A DNA stretch of 64,000 nt from Ignavibacteria bacterium (GTDB taxonomy: Bacteria > Bacteroidota > Ignavibacteria > Kapaibacteriales > Kapaibacteriaceae), in contig JADJIQ010000002.1 in NCBI GenBank assembly GCA_016707005.1, positions 62,001-126,000 of the forward strand, in the 5' to 3' direction. Each line of letters begins with the position of its first letter. Positions within the stretch are counted from its first letter, which is position 1. The notes under the pieces are model-generated. The model had not been told where the DNA came from, ran no database searches, and saw nothing but the letters and a program-made list of their open reading frames with translations. Both the position numbers and the translations under genes were made by a program. Below are positions 9,941-19,800 of this stretch, one piece after another.

Positions 9941-11920
9941 ATGCCTTCGAATCGATCATTGTATGTGAGTCTGATCTTCACCCTTCTGATCCTTACGATG
10001 TCCGTAAGGAGCCAAGACATGCGCGGAGAGCTGTTCGTTTACCCAACCAGTTTCTCCGGCTCTGAGAGTGATACTAACGTGGTTTGGATGTTGACGGATC
10101 GGGGCGCGCTCTATACTGCCCCTTCAATGCGAGATGAATGGACATTTGTGTCCCGTGTTCAGGTGCCGTGGTACAGCGATATTCTTGGTTCTAGATCTAG
10201 GAAAGGTGCCATTGAGTTTGTGGCAGTGACAGACTCCCTTCTTGTTGTTTTACAACGCGAAGGTTATGATGAGCTGGAAGCCATGCGAATGACACTCCTT
10301 CGCTCAAGGGACCGTGGAAGAACTTGGGAGAAGATCCGCCTTCCGCACGACACCATCGCAGTTAGTGTCACTTCGGATACGAAGGGACGCATATGGGTCG
10401 CCTGCACAAATGGAGATCTGATCCATTCCTCGGACATGGGTTGGAGCTGGACCGTGCTGAGATCTTCACCTCCCGATTCCGGGCTTATGTCGTCGATCAT
10501 GATGCTTGACTCACTAAAGGGTGTAGCACTCACAACACACAACATGGTGGCGATCACAGCGGACAATTGGAAGACGAGTCGGTTGATGCCTGCCCCGAAA
10601 GCATACATTCCAAGTGTTTATTATACCCGGTTGAACACATTCCACATCCCAGAGGTTCTACTTCTCAACGATGTTGTCTACGTCACGAGACCTGACCAGA
10701 TATGCTACTGTAGTGCATCAGACACGGTCTGGCACAGATTGACGCCAACGATTTTTCAGTTGTCATTCGACCGAGCTAATCGGCGTGCCATTGGGATTAC
10801 TGAAGAAGGGGCGATCCTTGCCCTCCATTCGCCTCGTGAGTATGACACATTGGCTACGCATAACTTCATACGCGTCTTGGACCCGGTCATCATCGACGGT
10901 CAAGACGTTGCCGTTCTCATCGACAACACACTATGGCATGTAGCAAACGGGCATTTGACGAAGGTTGTTATGTTGAGTGCCGAGAATAAGGCAGCGACCC
11001 CTCGTCAAGTCATGAAGGTGCAAGGTGGATACGTTGGGTTCGGCTATGACTGCGTGTACTTCAGCCATAGTGGTTCCGATTCAACATGGCAACGAATAGT
11101 GACACTGCAAGAAGACATGTGGAAGCCACGGTTGGTCAACGATAGCACTATCGTCATGAATTCATGGATCGGGCATCAACAGATCAATCTGCGAACATGG
11201 CAGGTATCTGCATATACACATCGACTGCCCATCACGTCGTTTCTAAATCACGATATCAAGACTCTCACCGTGCAGGTTCGCTATTCTTCATGTTTTGGAC
11301 CGAGTGCTGATTCAAAGATTACATATCACCGTTTCGCATCGGGAGATCTCGTTTGCAAAGGGTGGACGAACAGTAAGCGGAAGATCTACTTCGCCGATAC
11401 GTTACCTATTGCCGAGCTCCGGGCTGGTCTCGTTCGCTTTAATGAGGATCCGTATAGACAGGTATCTACACACGATCTTGGCATCACCAAAGCAGACGTC
11501 GATTCCTTTCTTGCTGATCGTAAACCCAAAGATTACGACAATGACCCTGGGCAACGTTCGCGGTTTGATTTGATCTCGACAAGATCTCGTGAGTTTTTTT
11601 CCGTGGACTCCGCCGTCCCGTTCGTTGTGGACGTCGACAGACGAGAGCTTAGGTTCAGTATTAACGATAACGCGACTATTGCAACGCTGGTAAACACTGA
11701 AGACGACACGCTGACAATTGTCGTAACGAACAAATTCCCCTATACGCTTTACCCTCTCTCGATTTGGTATGGAGAGCTTCAATTCATAACCTTCGATCCT
11801 TCGCTCCTCTATTGTATCGGCGAGGCACTACCACCTAACTTCGAAAACCGATACTTCTTCACACGATCGTCGATCATTGATTACGTTACGAGCCAACGGA
11901 TGAATGACTCTAGAGACTGA
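9941..11920 (+). CDS. Exported Asp-box (BNR-repeat) protein, 659 aa
   Basis: Start ATG 9941 is chosen because it begins a signal peptide (MPSNRSLYVSLIFTLLILTMSVRSQ); the longer frame begins with TTG. The protein has Asp-box motifs (SRDRGRTWEKI near residue 115, SSDMGWSWTVL near 160) typical of sialidase-like or YCF48-like beta propellers. Such modules are structural and common in Bacteroidota exported proteins, so no enzyme activity is assigned. No lipobox and no evident T9SS domain. It is transcribed away from the PKD protein, so 9780-9940 should contain divergent promoters. Confidence 0.75.
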   Translation: MPSNRSLYVSLIFTLLILTMSVRSQDMRGELFVYPTSFSGSESDTNVVWMLTDRGALYTAPSMRDEWTFVSRVQVPWYSDILGSRSRKGAIEFVAVTDSLLVVLQREGYDELEAMRMTLLRSRDRGRTWEKIRLPHDTIAVSVTSDTKGRIWVACTNGDLIHSSDMGWSWTVLRSSPPDSGLMSSIMMLDSLKGVALTTHNMVAITADNWKTSRLMPAPKAYIPSVYYTRLNTFHIPEVLLLNDVVYVTRPDQICYCSASDTVWHRLTPTIFQLSFDRANRRAIGITEEGAILALHSPREYDTLATHNFIRVLDPVIIDGQDVAVLIDNTLWHVANGHLTKVVMLSAENKAATPRQVMKVQGGYVGFGYDCVYFSHSGSDSTWQRIVTLQEDMWKPRLVNDSTIVMNSWIGHQQINLRTWQVSAYTHRLPITSFLNHDIKTLTVQVRYSSCFGPSADSKITYHRFASGDLVCKGWTNSKRKIYFADTLPIAELRAGLVRFNEDPYRQVSTHDLGITKADVDSFLADRKPKDYDNDPGQRSRFDLISTRSREFFSVDSAVPFVVDVDRRELRFSINDNATIATLVNTEDDTLTIVVTNKFPYTLYPLSIWYGELQFITFDPSLLYCIGEALPPNFENRYFFTRSSIIDYVTSQRMNDSRD

Positions 11921-12072
11921 GACAACTCGTCATGCCGAGCGCAGACGAGGCACCGCCCATCGATCCTCCCTTCGGCAGGACAGGCACCGCTCGGGATGAC
12001 ACGAGAGTTCGTCATGCCGAGCACAGACGAGGCACGCCTCTTCGCCTCTTCGCCCCTTCGCCTTTTCGCCCT
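11921..12072. repeat. Intergenic repeats: two GTCATGCCGAGC units and an octamer array
   Basis: Two copies of a unit beginning TCGTCATGCCGAGC and ending GACGAGGCAC lie at 11927-11953 and 12009-12035. A further partial copy of its left half occurs at 15056-15070. They share the GTCAT-CCGAG core with the larger repeat blocks at 24.0-25.0 kb and 26.8 kb. Immediately after, 12041-12072 has four 8-bp units of TTCGCCYY that run into the stop codon of the next minus-strand gene. Confidence 0.75.
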
Positions 12073-13194
12073 TTACACCTTCACTGCCCCCGGATCTGCG
12101 AGTTTACTTCCAACGTATGCGCTTGAGGTAAGACCCATCAGGACGAGCATGGAATCGTCGATGTCGGGGATGGTGATGGATTGATAGACCTTGGTGAGAT
12201 AATACAGACCAAAAAGAATGGTCCATACAAGCATCTGCACGCGGGCGAGTGAGGCGGTTCCGGTGTTGTCGCGGACGATGTCCTTAATAAAACCCTGACT
12301 CTGCTTGTACACATCCGGAGAGTCCCTGTCAATGCTTAAGAGCTTCCTATCAACCTTTGCATCATAGGCGGCTGCAGTGAGCCCCGTAATCGTAGCAACA
12401 CCAAGAACACCAAGGACCGATGGCGGGAACGGCACAAGGACGTCGGTCACAAGCCATAAGAAGATCGATGATGCAACAACGATCACGTACCAGAATGCCA
12501 TCTGCACATACGCTAGACTGAAGGGGGCATTCACATTGACCCTGCCATCGGAGAACTTAGCAGTTGAGGCGCGGAGCATGCCGGTGCGGTTACAGGAGAT
12601 GTAGAACAACACGAGGATGAGCAACGTGAGTCCGACGGCGAAACAGAGTCTGAGCGGACGGATCACGTGTAGGTTGAGAGAGTATCCGTTTCCACTGTTG
12701 TCACGCTGGATAATGCCATCCTTGATAACATGATTCTTACTCACCGCAGTGGCATACTGTCTACCGGTTGTTGCGTCGGCCACTGTCACCGATACTTTGC
12801 GTTCAAACGACCGTGGATTGCCGACAACCATCGCCCAAGCATTGTTGTTGGCTTCATTGAACTCATTCATCGACAACATGAATCGCACTTCACCTGTGTA
12901 CCGATTAACGCTATAGGCACGGATGCCGTCAAGCGTCACATTATCCAACACCAAGGCAATGTTCGACGGAAGCACGACCTGCTCCAGCAAGGCCTTCACA
13001 TTGTGCACCTGAACAACCAACCGGTTATTCAACTGAGCTGAGTTGCGATAGTCTTCATCCTCACCCCAACACGAGGTCACAATGGGATATTCGATCGGTC
13101 TACTGCTTGGCCCCCTCCATCGAAGGGTATCATGGGCAAAGGTGGAAGTGCAGGCAGCGAGAACCAGTGCCAAAAGGATCACAATGCGATTCAT
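12073..13194 (-). CDS. Membrane protein with an internally duplicated C-terminal half
   Basis: 373 aa from ATG 13192-13194, preceded by AGGGAGGGG; the longer frame lacks a sensible start. A signal peptide or lipoprotein-like N-terminus (MNRIVILLALVLAACTSTFAH) is followed by about 150 residues of extracytoplasmic beta-rich sequence, a hydrophobic helix near residue 190, then two similar membrane modules. Module 1 has SLAYVQMAFW and ends GLTAAAYDAK (from about 228); module 2 has SLARVQMLVW and ends GLTSSAYVGSK (from about 315). The S-L-A-x-V-Q-M ... G-L-T-x-x-A-Y pattern recurs in widespread uncharacterised membrane proteins. Function unknown. It lies 73 bp after the S41 lipoprotein gene on the same strand. 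Confidence 0.75.
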   Translation of the reverse strand: MNRIVILLALVLAACTSTFAHDTLRWRGPSSRPIEYPIVTSCWGEDEDYRNSAQLNNRLVVQVHNVKALLEQVVLPSNIALVLDNVTLDGIRAYSVNRYTGEVRFMLSMNEFNEANNNAWAMVVGNPRSFERKVSVTVADATTGRQYATAVSKNHVIKDGIIQRDNSGNGYSLNLHVIRPLRLCFAVGLTLLILVLFYISCNRTGMLRASTAKFSDGRVNVNAPFSLAYVQMAFWYVIVVASSIFLWLVTDVLVPFPPSVLGVLGVATITGLTAAAYDAKVDRKLLSIDRDSPDVYKQSQGFIKDIVRDNTGTASLARVQMLVWTILFGLYYLTKVYQSITIPDIDDSMLVLMGLTSSAYVGSKLADPGAVKV

Positions 13195-13267
13195 ACCCCT
13201 CCCTGCCGACGTGATATGTACGTATGAGTTTCGTCTTATCGACAAAATATACCATTGCACGTACAAT

Positions 13268-15004
13268 CTATCGTCTGGCCAGACTCAGTGCAAAGTTCTT
13301 AACTGCGTCCACTCTAGCCAGATAATCTTCAATGCTCTGCTCCACTGGGTAGTCCGGGAGAACTCCTACTCGATCTGACAGCTTCGAGGCTGCTGATACA
13401 TGAGTGTTGTTCGCTACTGAGACCTCGAGCTTCGTATTTCTCAGACGAAACAATGTCTGTCCGGCTGTACAGAACTGATTCGAACCTAATTCCTCTCCAA
13501 TGATCGTGCCCAGGTCATGCTCATTTACAAGGCTCATAAAATGCCCCGTTGTAGAAGTGCCATTTCCATCGATCAAGAAGAAGAGGTTCCCATCATAGAC
13601 ATACTCATTGGGTTTCAGGACTTCTTCACCGTGTAGAATGTCTGTCTTGCCTGCGAATTGCGCCGTTGAGTAGTACGTGAACGGTCTATCAATCAGATAC
13701 TGAAGCAGATGGATACTTGCGTACTGAGAGCCGCCCCGATTATATCGGAGATCGATGATCAGATTTCTATACTTCTTGCTACGGACAACCTTCATTGTGC
13801 TGTCGACAAATGCTCTGAATACAGGGAATTCGCCCCACTCATAGTAGTTAAACGATGCGATCGTTAGGACAGCCGAGTTTCTATCGATCTCTTCAAGACA
13901 CAAGTCCTTTGCACAACTTCGTATCGATGGATCATAGAGCTCAGTTGCGACCTTCTTTGCTGTATGAAGTTTGATTGCACCTGCCTTACCTTGAACGACA
14001 ATTTCGAAGCTCGTTGGCAAACCAAACGCGTATGGTAGAAGAGCCGCAAAGTAGGTGTTGAATTGCTGTCGTTTATTGGTCTGAATATTGGCTTGTGAAG
14101 GGAGATGCTCAAACACATCGGACAGGAGTTTGGTTGTTTCGATTCCGTTGATGCGAAGAATCTCATCTTTTACCGCTACTCTATCTGCGTTGTTCATTGG
14201 GTCCACAACGTACAGCTTAGCAGCCACGAGTCTAACCCTCAGTGGGAACATCTTCTCAAGGGGCAACAGAGCATACTCATGATAGGCGTTTTGCATCGTA
14301 GAAGATGCCGTGTGTGAACACCCAATGCTTGCGATGATGGCGTTGCAATGCCAGGCAAACTCGGCATAGGTTGTTGTGGCAGTGATCAATGACTTTCTAT
14401 AGTTAACATTCTTCCAGTACTGTTCCTTTGTTATGAACTTCAGGGCATGTGGATGGATGGACAACAACTTGTGCCCCAACTGATCCAGATCTGCTCCGTA
14501 TTCCTCGCGGGAATAGACCTTCTCATACTTTTCTCGTACAGTGAGGGGCTTCCTCTCAGGATGGTGTATCTGTTCGATAATATCTTCTGCATGGAAGTTG
14601 TCGGGATTGAGGAGCAGCGATCTTTCATAGTCCAATAATGCCCGATTCGTGTCCTGTGCGAGCAGGTGTGCTTCGCCCCTACTGTCATAGGCGTTTGACG
14701 AGTTTGGAAACTCCGTTACAATCAAATCGAAAATGGCTATCGCGTCTGCCAGACTGTCCTTCCACAAATACGAGTATCCGTACAGTGTAAGTTCGTTTTC
14801 ATTTCCGAAGTCGTACGTACCTGGTTCTTCTTCTCGAAGTCGATAGTAGAGTGCAAGACGCTCTTTCACTGGCAGGTGCGCATGTTCCTTGAGTTTCGTT
14901 ACGATCGACAGCTTCTTTGCCTTGTTCTCAGGGGGCTTGTTAGCGCATGAGAAGAACAAGAGGCAAATCACAGCTGAAGCACAAACCAGCGATACACTTC
15001 TCAT
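13268..15004 (-). CDS. Lipoprotein with TPR region and S41 (C-terminal processing) peptidase domain
   Basis: 578 aa. The N-terminus is a lipoprotein signal (LLFFSCANK, Cys the acylated residue). Residues about 60-140 have TPR-like helices (ALLDYERSLLLNPDN). The C-terminal half is an S41 tail-specific protease domain: LIIDLRYNRGGSQYAS near 416 matches the family's DLR.N.GG box, and NGTSTTGHF near 487 carries the likely nucleophile Ser in the position of the usual T-A-S-A. The downstream stretch GTIIGEELGS corresponds to the conserved VVGE box. Expected in the periplasm or on the outer-membrane inner leaflet, processing or degrading envelope proteins. Whether the catalytic Lys is kept is not clear by eye. 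Confidence 0.8.
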   Translation of the reverse strand: MRSVSLVCASAVICLLFFSCANKPPENKAKKLSIVTKLKEHAHLPVKERLALYYRLREEEPGTYDFGNENELTLYGYSYLWKDSLADAIAIFDLIVTEFPNSSNAYDSRGEAHLLAQDTNRALLDYERSLLLNPDNFHAEDIIEQIHHPERKPLTVREKYEKVYSREEYGADLDQLGHKLLSIHPHALKFITKEQYWKNVNYRKSLITATTTYAEFAWHCNAIIASIGCSHTASSTMQNAYHEYALLPLEKMFPLRVRLVAAKLYVVDPMNNADRVAVKDEILRINGIETTKLLSDVFEHLPSQANIQTNKRQQFNTYFAALLPYAFGLPTSFEIVVQGKAGAIKLHTAKKVATELYDPSIRSCAKDLCLEEIDRNSAVLTIASFNYYEWGEFPVFRAFVDSTMKVVRSKKYRNLIIDLRYNRGGSQYASIHLLQYLIDRPFTYYSTAQFAGKTDILHGEEVLKPNEYVYDGNLFFLIDGNGTSTTGHFMSLVNEHDLGTIIGEELGSNQFCTAGQTLFRLRNTKLEVSVANNTHVSAASKLSDRVGVLPDYPVEQSIEDYLARVDAVKNFALSLARR

Positions 15005-15055
15005 AGGTACATTTATAGGACGTGAGACGACAATCTGTGTGAAAGCCGAGATGAT

Positions 15056-15070
15056 TCGTCATGCCGAGCG
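15056..15070. repeat. Third copy of TCGTCATGCCGAGC half-unit
   Basis: Fifteen bases identical to the left half of the repeat at 11927 and 12009, located between the S41 lipoprotein start and the hairpin terminator. Confidence 0.6.
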
Positions 15071-15080
15071 CAAGAACGTA

Positions 15081-15115
15081 AAACGGCGGCACCATCTGTG
15101 ATGGTGCCGCCGTTT
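15081..15115. terminator. Strong, probably bidirectional hairpin terminator
   Basis: A perfect 16-bp stem (AAACGGCGGCACCATC and its complement) with a TGT loop, with T residues following on the plus strand (TTTGTTT) and TTTTAC on the minus strand. It lies 20 bp past the stop of the small histone-like gene and ends that transcript. Confidence 0.85.
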
Positions 15116-15135
15116 GTTTCGCCCCGAGAGGCTTC

Positions 15136-15306
15136 TTAGGCCTTACCCTCGGCTACGGATGCCTGGTTGTATGGCGTTACAAGCTTCTTGAGGGAACTGG
15201 CTGCCTTGCGGGCTGCTGCTGCATCCTTCTTGAACTTGGAGTTGTGCGCCGCTTCAAAGGCCTGCCATTGCTTGGCCATCTCGTCGAAAAGTTCCTGCTT
15301 TGTCAT
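15136..15306 (-). CDS. Small Lys/Ala-rich histone H1-like protein, 56 aa
   Basis: ATG 15304-15306 follows AAGGAAGA at good spacing and the frame ends at TAA 15136-15138, just before a strong hairpin terminator; the gene is therefore well delimited although very short. The protein runs MTKQELFDEMAKQWQAF ... HNSKFKKDAAAARKAASSLKKL, an amphipathic helix pair rich in Lys and Ala with a short tail. The pattern (aromatic-ending helix, then a basic A-R-K-A ... L-K-K-L segment) resembles the histone H1/Hc1-like nucleoid proteins common in Bacteroidota, which are about this size or slightly longer. DNA binding is inferred, not shown. The heptamer array lies between its promoter side and the efflux operon. 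Confidence 0.75.
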   Translation of the reverse strand: MTKQELFDEMAKQWQAFEAAHNSKFKKDAAAARKAASSLKKLVTPYNQASVAEGKA

Positions 15307-15353
15307 CGTTCTTCCTTCTGAAAAGTGTGTGTAATCCCCAATAATACCATTCG

Positions 15354-15420
15354 ATTCGCTATTCGCTATTCGCTATTCGCTATTCGCTATTCGCTATTCG
15401 CTATTCGCTATTCGCTATTC
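15354..15420. repeat. Heptamer tandem array (TTCGCTA)n
   Basis: About nine and a half perfect copies of the 7-bp unit TTCGCTA. The array abuts and touches the stop codon (TGA) of the outer-membrane efflux gene. The unit is one base from the TTCGCTG unit of the arrays around 46.3-46.8 kb. Confidence 0.9.
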
Positions 15421-16825
15421 AACGCCAGCCTCCGCCCAACGCCTTATACAACCTAATGTAGGCGACGTACCACGCTGCACGTGCGGTTACTTCCTTGCGT
15501 TGGGCGTCCAGCAGGGAGCGCTGGGCGTCTAAGACCTGGAGGTAGGGCGTGGCGCCGTAGCGGTAGCGGAGCTCGGAGAGACGCAAAACGTCGCGGTTGG
15601 ACTTGACGCCGGCAACGGTGGCGTCTACTTCGGATCTGCGCTGGACAACGTCCACGAGGGCGTCGTTCACTTCTTTGAAGGCTACAAGAATTGACTGACG
15701 ATACAGTGCAACCGCTTCCTTGGTGTTGGCATCGGCCACGTCCACCTGGGCTGCGAGCTTGCCGCCCTGGAACAATGGCTGGGCTACATTACCGGCGGCG
15801 TTCCACATGAGGGAGTTGGCGTCGAAGACGGTGGAACCGTCGAGCGACTGTAAGCCCCCTGTAGCATTGATGGCAAAACGAGGGAATTGCTCGGCAATGG
15901 CACGTCCAACAAGGGCGTTGGCGGCAATGAGGCGCTGTTCGGCGGCTACGACGTCCGGACGGCGCTCGATGAGCTGACTTGGAAGCCCCGACGGAAGGGC
16001 GGTGGGCACGTTCTGTTGCGACAAACTCTTCCCGCGCTCAACGGCAAGTCCGGGCTGACGTCCCAAGAGGACGTTGAGGGCGTTCTCTGTCTGGGCGATG
16101 GAGATCTTTACAACAGGAAGTTCGGCCTCTACTCGGCGCAACTCCCCTTCTGCCTGACGCCAATCGAGCTCGGATGTCTTGCCCCCTTCAAAAAGGGTCT
16201 TGGCAAGACGTTCATATTCTCTGCGCGATGCAAGGTTGCTGTCGATGATCTCCTTGAGCATGTCGAGCTGACGAAGCGTGATGTAGGTCTCGGATACGGC
16301 CGAAACGATCGAAACTCGCGATGCCCGATAGGCTTCTTCTGTTGCACGCAATTGTGCACGCTGAGCTTCTGTTCCGCGTCGGATGCGGCCAAACACATCA
16401 AGTTCCCACGACAACGTGGCCATGAGTCCGAACACACCCGTTGGTCCAAGGAAGGCATCTCCGGATACGCCCGGATATCTGTTCTCGGAATTGGCGAAAC
16501 CGCTCACATCACCGTTCACTCCCAACGTTGGGAAGAGTCCGCTGTTGGCAATGGTCACCTGAGCACGCGCTGCCTCAATGCGTGCCATCACCGCCAAGAG
16601 ATCGAGGTTACTGTCGAGCGAACGTTTGATATATCCGTGCAACACGGCATCATCGTACACCCGCCAATATGGCTCCTGACCCAACGATGTATCGGTGCGT
16701 ACACGCTCTCGCCATCCGTCGGGCGTTACGATATCGGGACGTTGATAATCCGGCCCCACCTTGCAACCTTCAAGTGCAACAAGCACGAGTACACAACACA
16801 CGACGATGAATTGCAGGTGTCTCAT
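15419..16825 (-). CDS. RND efflux outer-membrane factor (NodT/OprM family lipoprotein)
   Basis: 468 aa, the usual length for the family. A lipoprotein signal (VLVALEGCKVGPDYQRP) leads into the OprM/NodT signature. Two OEP repeats follow, with typical features such as GELRRVEAELPVVK, RRPDVVAAEQRLIAANALVG and RYRYGATPYLQVLDAQRSLLDAQR. The protein forms the outer-membrane/periplasmic channel of a tripartite pump. Its start ATG overlaps the 3' end of the RND pump gene by 4 bp, so translation is coupled. It is the last gene of the efflux operon. Confidence 0.95.
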   Translation of the reverse strand: MRHLQFIVVCCVLVLVALEGCKVGPDYQRPDIVTPDGWRERVRTDTSLGQEPYWRVYDDAVLHGYIKRSLDSNLDLLAVMARIEAARAQVTIANSGLFPTLGVNGDVSGFANSENRYPGVSGDAFLGPTGVFGLMATLSWELDVFGRIRRGTEAQRAQLRATEEAYRASRVSIVSAVSETYITLRQLDMLKEIIDSNLASRREYERLAKTLFEGGKTSELDWRQAEGELRRVEAELPVVKISIAQTENALNVLLGRQPGLAVERGKSLSQQNVPTALPSGLPSQLIERRPDVVAAEQRLIAANALVGRAIAEQFPRFAINATGGLQSLDGSTVFDANSLMWNAAGNVAQPLFQGGKLAAQVDVADANTKEAVALYRQSILVAFKEVNDALVDVVQRRSEVDATVAGVKSNRDVLRLSELRYRYGATPYLQVLDAQRSLLDAQRKEVTARAAWYVAYIRLYKALGGGWR

Positions 16826-19800
16826 TGTGCACTCTCCGTAGGAACGTTGGCTGCCTGCTCTGCCTTGGCCTTCTTCTTCAGAGAGAATCCTTCGATAAAG
16901 GCAAAAAGTCCAGGCACCAACACAACACCAAATGCCGTGGCGATAAGCATCCCATAGAACACAGCTGTTCCCATGGCCACGCGCGAGCCGGCCCCGGATC
17001 CGGAAGCGGTCATCAACGGCACAACGCCGAGAATAAAGGCAAAGGCAGTCATGAGGATCGGACGGAAACGCAATCGAGCAGACTTCACGGCCGCCTCCGC
17101 ATACGATGCCTTCTCCTTCTCCACGGTCTCTTTCGCAAACTCTACGATGAGGATAGAGTTTTTCGCTGCAAGTCCGATGAGCAGGATCAAACCGATCTGC
17201 GTATACACGTTGTTATCCAGCCCCATGATCCACACACCAAAGAATGCGCCGAATGCAGCGATCGGTGTTCCCAACAACACACTCCATGGAAGTTTCCACG
17301 AGTCGTATTGCGAGGCCAACAACAAGAACACCAGCACAATGGCCAAGATGAAGGTTGGTACGGGGCTTGGTGCACGTTTCTCTTCAAACGACAATCCGGC
17401 AAAGGCAATACTCATGGTGTTGGGTAGTTCCGAAGCGGCAACTTCTTCAAGTGCCGTAAGTGCTTGACCCGATGAATAGCCTTGTCCGGCTGCACCGCTG
17501 ATGGCAACACTGCGGAACAGATTGAAGCGATACATCACTTCAGCACCCGTGGTGTTGCTCGTTGTAACGAGTGTTGAGAGCGGGATCATTTCATCCGTTG
17601 TTCGGCTACGAACGTAGAATCCGCCGATGTCGGAGACGGTCTGACGGTATTGCGACTCCGACTGCATGTACACACGGTAGAGCCTGCCGAACCTGTTGAA
17701 GTCGTTGATATACGCCCCACCCAACGCTGCCTGCAACGTTGTGAAGACATCTTGAATATTCACACCAAGCTTGCGCGCCTTCTCTCGATCGAGATCAACA
17801 CCGATCTGAGGAACGCCGGCATCGAACTGCGTGAAGAGATTGATGAGTTCCGGACGCTTCGATGCCGCAGCCATGAACTTCATGGTCTGTTCCTGCATGT
17901 CCTTTACGGTCATCGATCCCGACCTGTCTTGGAGATAGGCCGAGAAGCCCCCTGCCGCACCAAAACCAGGGATGGTTGGCGGAGCAAAACAGAAGACGAT
18001 GGCCTCGGGCAATGCCATGAACTTGCGGTTCAAGGTCTTCATGATGCTCTTTGCATGAAGCTCGGGAGAATCACGCTCCGACCATGGTTTGAGTCGCACC
18101 AAGAACGATGCAACGTTTGGTGTGTACGCGTTGGTGAGGAAGGAAAGTCCACCCACCGTGTTATACGACTCAATACCTGGCTGTGCCGCAAGGATCTTCT
18201 CGATCTGCGCACACAGTGCATCCGTGCGCTCAAGCGATGAAGCATTCGGCAACATCACGTTGGCAAGGAAGATGCCCTGGTCTTCATCCGGAACAAAGCC
18301 GCTTGGTACACGGCCCATTGTGAGCACTGCCAAGACCGCAAAGCCAACCACGGCCACAAGGGCAAGGACCGACTTACGAACAACGAGTCGAACAATACTG
18401 ATGTATCCGTCCGTTGTTCGACCAAAGATCTTGTTGAACCACCGATAGAATGCTTTAAGGGGCCCCTTGCCGTTGAGATCTGTTGGCTTAAGCAGCATGG
18501 CTGCTAGGGCCGGACTCAGCGTAAGGGCGTTGAAGGCCGAGAGGATCACCGAGAAGGCGATGGTCATGGCGAACTGCTGATAGAGTCGGCCTGTGATCCC
18601 GCCCAAGAACGCAACAGGGACGAACACAGCAGCGAGGATCAAGGCAATGGCAACAACCGGACCCGACACCTCGCTCATGGCCTTGAGTGTTGCCTCTCGT
18701 GAGTTCATCCCCTGTTCCATGTGATGCATCACGGCCTCTACCACCACAATGGCATCATCCACAACGATACCGATGGCCAACACGAGTCCGAAGAGCGACA
18801 CCGTGTTGATGGAGAATCCGAGCAATGGGAAGAGAGCGAAGGTACCGATGAGGGACACCGGAACCGTAAGCAAGGGAATGAGTGTGGCTCTTCCGTTCTG
18901 CAAGAAGATGAAGACCACAAGGATCACAAGGAGGACGGCCTCAAGAAGTGTGTGAACGATCTCCTCAATGGATGCTTCAACAGCAGGTGTTGTATCATAC
19001 CCAACAACTGCGGTGATGTCGTCCGGGAACGTAGACTTCAACGTCTCGAGCGTTTCATAGATGCCTTCTGCCGACTCCAACTGATTGGCACCGGGAAGAA
19101 GATAGATTGCCAAAAGGGCGGATGGTTTGCCCCCTAATCGACCAAACGACTTGTAGTTTTCTGAACCGAGTTCAACACGTGCTACATCTCCGAGACGCAC
19201 GATACGTCCGTCAGCGGTTTCGCGCAGGATGATGTTGGCAAATTCTTCGGGCGTGGTGAGACGTCCGGGAGCACTGACCGTAAACGTATTCTCCTGTCCC
19301 GGTGCTGAAGGCGGTGCGCCAACCTTACCGGCAGGAGCCTGAATGTTCTGATCCTTGACGGCCGTCATCACATCGGAACTTGTCAGTCCGAGCTTTGCCA
19401 TCATATCGGGTTTGAGCCAGATACGCATGGAGTATTCCGACCCGCCCATGAGATCCACCTGCGACACACCCTTTACCCGCAGGATCTGATCTCGAACATT
19501 GATCATCGCATAGTTGTTGAGGAACTCGCCACTATACGTTCCCTTTGGTGAGGCGATGCTAACAAGCATCAGGATCGACGGGTTGAGTTTTGCAACAGTA
19601 ACACCCTGTTGCAACACCTCTTGCGGAAGACGTGAGTTTGCTTGTGACACGCGGTTCTGCGTGAGCATGTTCGCATTGTCGAGATCAACGCCCACATCAA
19701 ACGTTACTTCGATCACGCCAACACCATCAGAGGTATTGCGAGACATCATGTAGATCATGTTGTCTACGCCGTTCACCTGTTGTTCGATCGGAGTGGCAAC

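Noticed and set aside
15887..16957. 356-codon plus-strand open frame
   Set aside because: Antisense to the outer-membrane efflux gene and the pump 3' end; no domain or signal.
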